The notes beneath the pieces were generated by a model. That model saw only the letters and a program-made list of their open reading frames with translations, did no database searches and had not been told where the DNA came from. Of a stretch of 64,000 nt of DNA, positions 60,998 to 64,000 are shown piece by piece. The stretch comes from Pseudozobellia sp. WGM2 (lineage in GTDB: Bacteria; Bacteroidota; Bacteroidia; Flavobacteriales; Flavobacteriaceae). Position 1 is the stretch's first letter; every line of letters starts with the position of its first letter. A program made the translations under genes and the position numbers. The DNA is taken from positions 1-64,000 of the forward strand of contig NZ_JADNYK010000010.1 in assembly GCF_017810075.1 (NCBI RefSeq), given 5' to 3'.

Positions 60998-61552
60998 ATG
61001 AAACGGAAAACAGCTTACACACTTGTTTTGATAGTTTTTATACTATCTTTTTTTATTACTCCGTTAGGGTATTGGTCAAAAGTTTGGCTTACACAGCTAT
61101 TTGCGACTTCTCCAGAGATTGTCGATGCTGGCAAAAGAGAAAAGCTCCCCCATTACGATTGGCGTTTGAAAGATGCTAATTGGGACTATTTTAATTTCGA
61201 AGAGTCAAAAGACAAGGTGGTGTTCATTCATTTTTGGGCTTCATGGCACTTACCAAGTTCTTCAGAATTGAGTGATATTCAAGAACTTTATACTGCATAC
61301 AATAATCAGGTAAATTTTTATGTGGTTACTAATGAGGAGCGTTCACCGGTAGAAGAGTTCATGGAGGAAAACAAATTCACATTTCCGATTACCTATAGAA
61401 TAGTTGGTGAGCCTTCCCCATTTGAAATACCTGATCCTTCCGGCACATATATTATTGACAAATCAGGAGAGATTGTGGTGAAGTCTTTAAAAGCAAAAGA
61501 TTGGAATAACGACAAAATTATCGAACTTTTAGACGAGTTGGTCACCCAATAA
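60998..61552 (+). CDS. TlpA-like thioredoxin-fold protein without active-site cysteines
   Basis: The 184-residue protein has an N-terminal membrane anchor (about 6-24) and a TlpA/AhpC-type thioredoxin fold. The active-site strand reads VVFIHFWASWHLPSSSEL (about 74-91). The usual WCxPC is W83-H84-L-P-S87, so both redox cysteines are replaced, and the protein has no cysteine at all. The cis-Pro segment (DPSGTYIIDKSGEIV) is kept. It faces the periplasm. It cannot do thiol-disulfide exchange; binding or chaperone function is possible. It is convergent with crtZ, 5 bp apart. Confidence 0.8.
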   Translation: MKRKTAYTLVLIVFILSFFITPLGYWSKVWLTQLFATSPEIVDAGKREKLPHYDWRLKDANWDYFNFEESKDKVVFIHFWASWHLPSSSELSDIQELYTAYNNQVNFYVVTNEERSPVEEFMEENKFTFPITYRIVGEPSPFEIPDPSGTYIIDKSGEIVVKSLKAKDWNNDKIIELLDELVTQ

Positions 61553-61557
61553 TCACC

Positions 61558-62010
61558 TTACTGTTTTTTAAAATATTTAAAAGGTACGATTAACATTCCG
61601 AAGCATTCACCATCTTTTTTCCCCAAATGTTTATGGTGCATTTTATGTGCTCTTCTAACTCCTTTTGCATACCAGTGATTAGCATTTCTAAAGATTTTAA
61701 AGCGTTGATGAATAAATATATCATGAACGAGAAAATAGGCGATACCATAGGCGAGAATACCAAAGCCCAAAGGCCAGCCGTACCAAAACTCGGTCTGGGC
61801 ACCTAAATAGAAGAGCACCATACTCACGATAGCATAAAATATAAAGAAAGCATCATTTCGCTCGAACCACGAGTCATGGTCTTTTTTATGATGGTCTTTG
61901 TGTAATTTCCATAGAAAACCGTGCATGATGTATTTATGGGTAAACCAGGCCATGAATTCCATAAAGCAGAAAGTGCCTACCAAAATCAATATCCAAAGAA
62001 TGATTTTCAT
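61558..62010 (-). CDS. crtZ: Beta-carotene hydroxylase
   Basis: The 150-residue membrane enzyme adds 3-hydroxyl groups to the beta-rings of carotene, giving zeaxanthin. Seen: di-iron His boxes HKYIMH (25-30), HKDHHKK (37-43), FLVHDIFIHQRF and RRAHKMHHKHLG, with four membrane helices. Its start is one base after the crtB stop region, so the genes are co-transcribed. No crtY-type cyclase gene is visible in the window. Confidence 0.92.
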   Translation of the reverse strand: MKIILWILILVGTFCFMEFMAWFTHKYIMHGFLWKLHKDHHKKDHDSWFERNDAFFIFYAIVSMVLFYLGAQTEFWYGWPLGFGILAYGIAYFLVHDIFIHQRFKIFRNANHWYAKGVRRAHKMHHKHLGKKDGECFGMLIVPFKYFKKQ

Positions 62011-62011
62011 A

Positions 62012-62851
62012 CTATACTAGATTCAGTTTGTAATTTACATACGAATTGGCCAATAGTCCGAATTTTTCATAATTAGGTACTCTTACCCTAACATTTCTAA
62101 TTTCGAGAGAAGGAGTATTCTGTAGTTTTTTCAGTAGTTGATAATAATAACGGTAAGCCGTGTATACACCAAATTTGGCTTCGTGGGGTAATCGAACGAT
62201 ACCAGAATAGCCAAGTGTGAAGTCTGCCTTTATCTCATCAACAATTTGGTTCTTAGCAGCTTCATCTAGCTCTTCAAAATTTATATTCGGAAAATAACTA
62301 CGGTTGAGGTCTTCAAAATCAGAACGTAAATCTCTAAGAAAATTAACTTTCTGAAAAGCCGACCCCAAGGCCATTGCAGATTCTTTTAGGTCGTCGTACC
62401 TCTCCAAATCCCCTTTTACGAAAACTTTCAAGCACATAAGACCAACGACATCGGCAGAGCCGTAAATGTACTCTTTAAATTCTTGATCTGTGATGTATGT
62501 GCTTTTATGAAGATCCATTCGCATACTTTTCATAAACGATTCCACTAAATCATATGAAATACCATACTTATGGTATGTATATTGAAATGAATTGAGAATC
62601 GGATTAAGGCTTATTCGATGCTCTAATGATTCTTTTAAATCGTTCTCAAATTTATCAAAAAGATGTTCTTTGTCATAATCGTGAAACGAGTCGACGATTT
62701 CATCCGCAAAACGAACAAAACCATAAATATTATAAATATCTGCCCTGATAGTCGGTGAGAGCATTTTTGTGGCCAATGAAAAAGAAGTGCTGTAAGATTT
62801 CGTGACGGCCTTGCTACATTGGTAAGATACATTGTCAAATAGTGCCTTCAT
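62012..62851 (-). CDS. crtB: Phytoene synthase
   Basis: The 279-residue enzyme condenses two geranylgeranyl-PP molecules into phytoene. Seen: the first Asp-rich motif in IYGFVRFADEIVDSF and the second in VNFLRDLRSDFEDLNRSYFP, plus YIYGSADVVGLMCL, all typical of squalene/phytoene synthases. It lies between crtI and crtZ with gaps of 9 and 1 bp, a compact operon common in yellow Flavobacteriaceae. Confidence 0.95.
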   Translation of the reverse strand: MKALFDNVSYQCSKAVTKSYSTSFSLATKMLSPTIRADIYNIYGFVRFADEIVDSFHDYDKEHLFDKFENDLKESLEHRISLNPILNSFQYTYHKYGISYDLVESFMKSMRMDLHKSTYITDQEFKEYIYGSADVVGLMCLKVFVKGDLERYDDLKESAMALGSAFQKVNFLRDLRSDFEDLNRSYFPNINFEELDEAAKNQIVDEIKADFTLGYSGIVRLPHEAKFGVYTAYRYYYQLLKKLQNTPSLEIRNVRVRVPNYEKFGLLANSYVNYKLNLV

Positions 62852-62860
62852 AGTCGAGTA

Positions 62861-64000
62861 TTAAGATTTTTTGATAATAAGGTCAGCTACCAGTTTACCT
62901 GAAATGAGTGCTGGAGGTACTCCTGGGCCTGGCACTGTTAATTGTCCTGTAAAATAGAGGTTATTTACTTTGCTGCTTTTCAGCTTTGGTCTGAGAAAAG
63001 CAGTTTGGGTCAGGGTATTGGCCATGCCGTACGCATTACCTTTGTACGAGTTATATTCTGTTATAAAATCATTAACGCAAAACGATTCTTTAAACAGTAT
63101 GTTGGTCTTAATTTGTTGCTTTGTTAGATGTTCAAAACGTTGTATTATAATATCAAAGTATTGAGACCTTAGTTCCGGTGTGTCTTCTAATCCGGGGGCG
63201 ATAGGCACGAGAAAAAAACCGGCTTCTTGCCCTTCAGGTGCCATTGTGTTATCGGTAACCGAAGGAAAATTCACATAAAATAAAGGGTCTTTCGGCCATT
63301 GCGGATGGTCGTATATCTCTCTGGCATGTTGTTCAAAATCTGTGTCGAAAAATAGATTATGATGTTCTACATTTTTCAGCTTCTTGTTGAAACCTACATA
63401 AAATAGCAATGAAGAAGGTGCAAAGACCTTTTTGCTCCAATAGCCACTGCTGTATTGTCTGTACCGTTCAGGTAACAGGTTTTCTGAATGACAGTAATCG
63501 GCACCGCTAACAACAATGTCTGCAGTGTGGGTTATATTTTTAGAACTAACTCCGGATACTTTATTGTTTTCTACGGATATCTTTTCAATAGGACTATCAG
63601 TTATTATTCTTACTCCTAATTCTTCGGCCAAGCTCTTCATCGCCTTAATGATTTCATACATTCCGCCTTTAGGATGCCATGTACCCAACCCGAAATCAGC
63701 AAAATTCATAAAATTGTAAAAGGAAGGTGTCTGGTTGGGTTTGGCACCTAAAAACAGTACTGGAAACTCTAAAGTGGCCACAAGCTTTGGGTTCTTAAAC
63801 CTTTTTCGCACCTCTCCACTGATAGTCTTAAAGAATTGGTCAACTCTTAAAACGGTTTCAGGAGTGATTAATTCTAACGGGGAAAGTCCCGGTTTTAAAA
63901 CTACTTTGTTGATTGCGATATCATAATTTTCACCCGCCTTTGTTATAAACTCTTTTAAATCTACCGAACTACCGGGTTCTAGACGTTCGAATTCTTTGCA
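62861..64000 (-). CDS. crtI: Phytoene desaturase, 5' end beyond the window
   Basis: The reading frame is open from the stop at 62861 to the right edge, 379 residues, and continues beyond 64000. The N-terminal FAD-binding part is therefore missing from the window. Seen: FKNPKLVATLEFPVLFLGAK, GMYEIIKAMKSLAEELGVRI, VVSGADYCHSENLLP and the C-terminal LYFTGQLTVPGPGVPPALIS typical of CrtI, which introduces double bonds to make lycopene. A GTG at 63811 is internal, not the start. Confidence 0.93.
   Translation of the reverse strand, partial: CKEFERLEPGSSVDLKEFITKAGENYDIAINKVVLKPGLSPLELITPETVLRVDQFFKTISGEVRKRFKNPKLVATLEFPVLFLGAKPNQTPSFYNFMNFADFGLGTWHPKGGMYEIIKAMKSLAEELGVRIITDSPIEKISVENNKVSGVSSKNITHTADIVVSGADYCHSENLLPERYRQYSSGYWSKKVFAPSSLLFYVGFNKKLKNVEHHNLFFDTDFEQHAREIYDHPQWPKDPLFYVNFPSVTDNTMAPEGQEAGFFLVPIAPGLEDTPELRSQYFDIIIQRFEHLTKQQIKTNILFKESFCVNDFITEYNSYKGNAYGMANTLTQTAFLRPKLKSSKVNNLYFTGQLTVPGPGVPPALISGKLVADLIIKKS

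Noticed and set aside
63632-63811. GTG at 63811 as the start of the desaturase
   Set aside because: The frame continues upstream without a stop to the window edge with family-like sequence, so this is an internal Val codon.

Overview
The window is about 64 kb of chromosome from a marine-type Flavobacteriaceae member (Bacteroidota). The evidence is the AT-rich sequence, promoters of the Bacteroidota type (TTG at -33, TAnnTTTG at -7), frequent TTG/GTG starts, many short-signal lipoproteins, a long SecA of about 1120 residues, and the family set DUF2911, DUF4105, DUF2795, DUF2339/DUF3999, CarboxypepD_reg-like and crtI-crtB-crtZ. I see no rRNA, tRNA, transposase, integrase, phage gene or CRISPR array. 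It reads as stable chromosome with a few lineage-specific patches. The assignment to genus is not possible from what I can see.

Layout. 0.1-3.1 kb: sugar-related secreted proteins (SMP-30, TIM-barrel epimerase-like) and a zinc metallopeptidase. 3.1-9.7 kb: MazG, a MATE pump, then a PAP2 phosphatase, a GT39 transferase, a flippase-like protein and a GT2, which together look like a lipid-linked sugar transfer module. 9.8-13.0 kb: MeaB, DUF2911, Ohr/OsmC, aldose epimerase. 13.1-15.6 kb: an ECF sigma operon with a membrane partner and a DUF4097-like effector. 15.6-22.5 kb: MsrA, a malectin lipoprotein, an M23 peptidase, and the tesA/ybbA/ybbP-type esterase-ABC exporter group. 22.5-32 kb is the most unusual part: three small secreted basic proteins (two of them a near-perfect 413-bp duplication with a structured leader) around an FAD/NAD(P) protein, then three paralogous membrane HisKA_2 histidine kinases with an oxidoreductase between them. 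32-40.5 kb: SecA, DUF2795, corrinoid adenosyltransferase, a decayed methyltransferase-like protein, an ABC-F protein, DUF4105. 40.5-46.4 kb: envelope core genes pssA, lptB, tatC, kdsD next to recQ. 46.4-55 kb: LD-carboxypeptidase, CarboxypepD_reg protein, RluF, DUF3999/DUF2339, a class A-like serine hydrolase. 55-61.6 kb: two SurA/PpiC-type chaperones, MoxR, aconitase, a cysteine-free thioredoxin-fold protein. 61.6-64 kb: crtZ, crtB and the 3' part of crtI (zeaxanthin-type carotenoid route), with crtI running off the right edge.

Working together: much of the window serves the cell envelope. SecA and TatC export proteins, including three with twin-arginine signals here; SurA-like chaperones escort outer-membrane proteins; LptB and KdsD serve LPS; PssA makes phospholipid; the GT39/GT2/flippase/PAP2 group probably decorates a lipid or glycan; the ECF and histidine-kinase groups are candidate envelope or redox sensors. 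MeaB and the adenosyltransferase support a B12-dependent methylmalonyl-CoA mutase encoded elsewhere.

Best candidates for something undescribed: (1) the duplicated small-protein gene whose 173-nt leader is kept without indels and shows base-pair-preserving substitutions; (2) the trio of histidine kinases carrying a GGxxSPF motif between predicted TM3 and TM4, which resembles the quinone-sensing GGxxNPF of RegB/PrrB. All functional statements are from reading the sequence; no database search was run.
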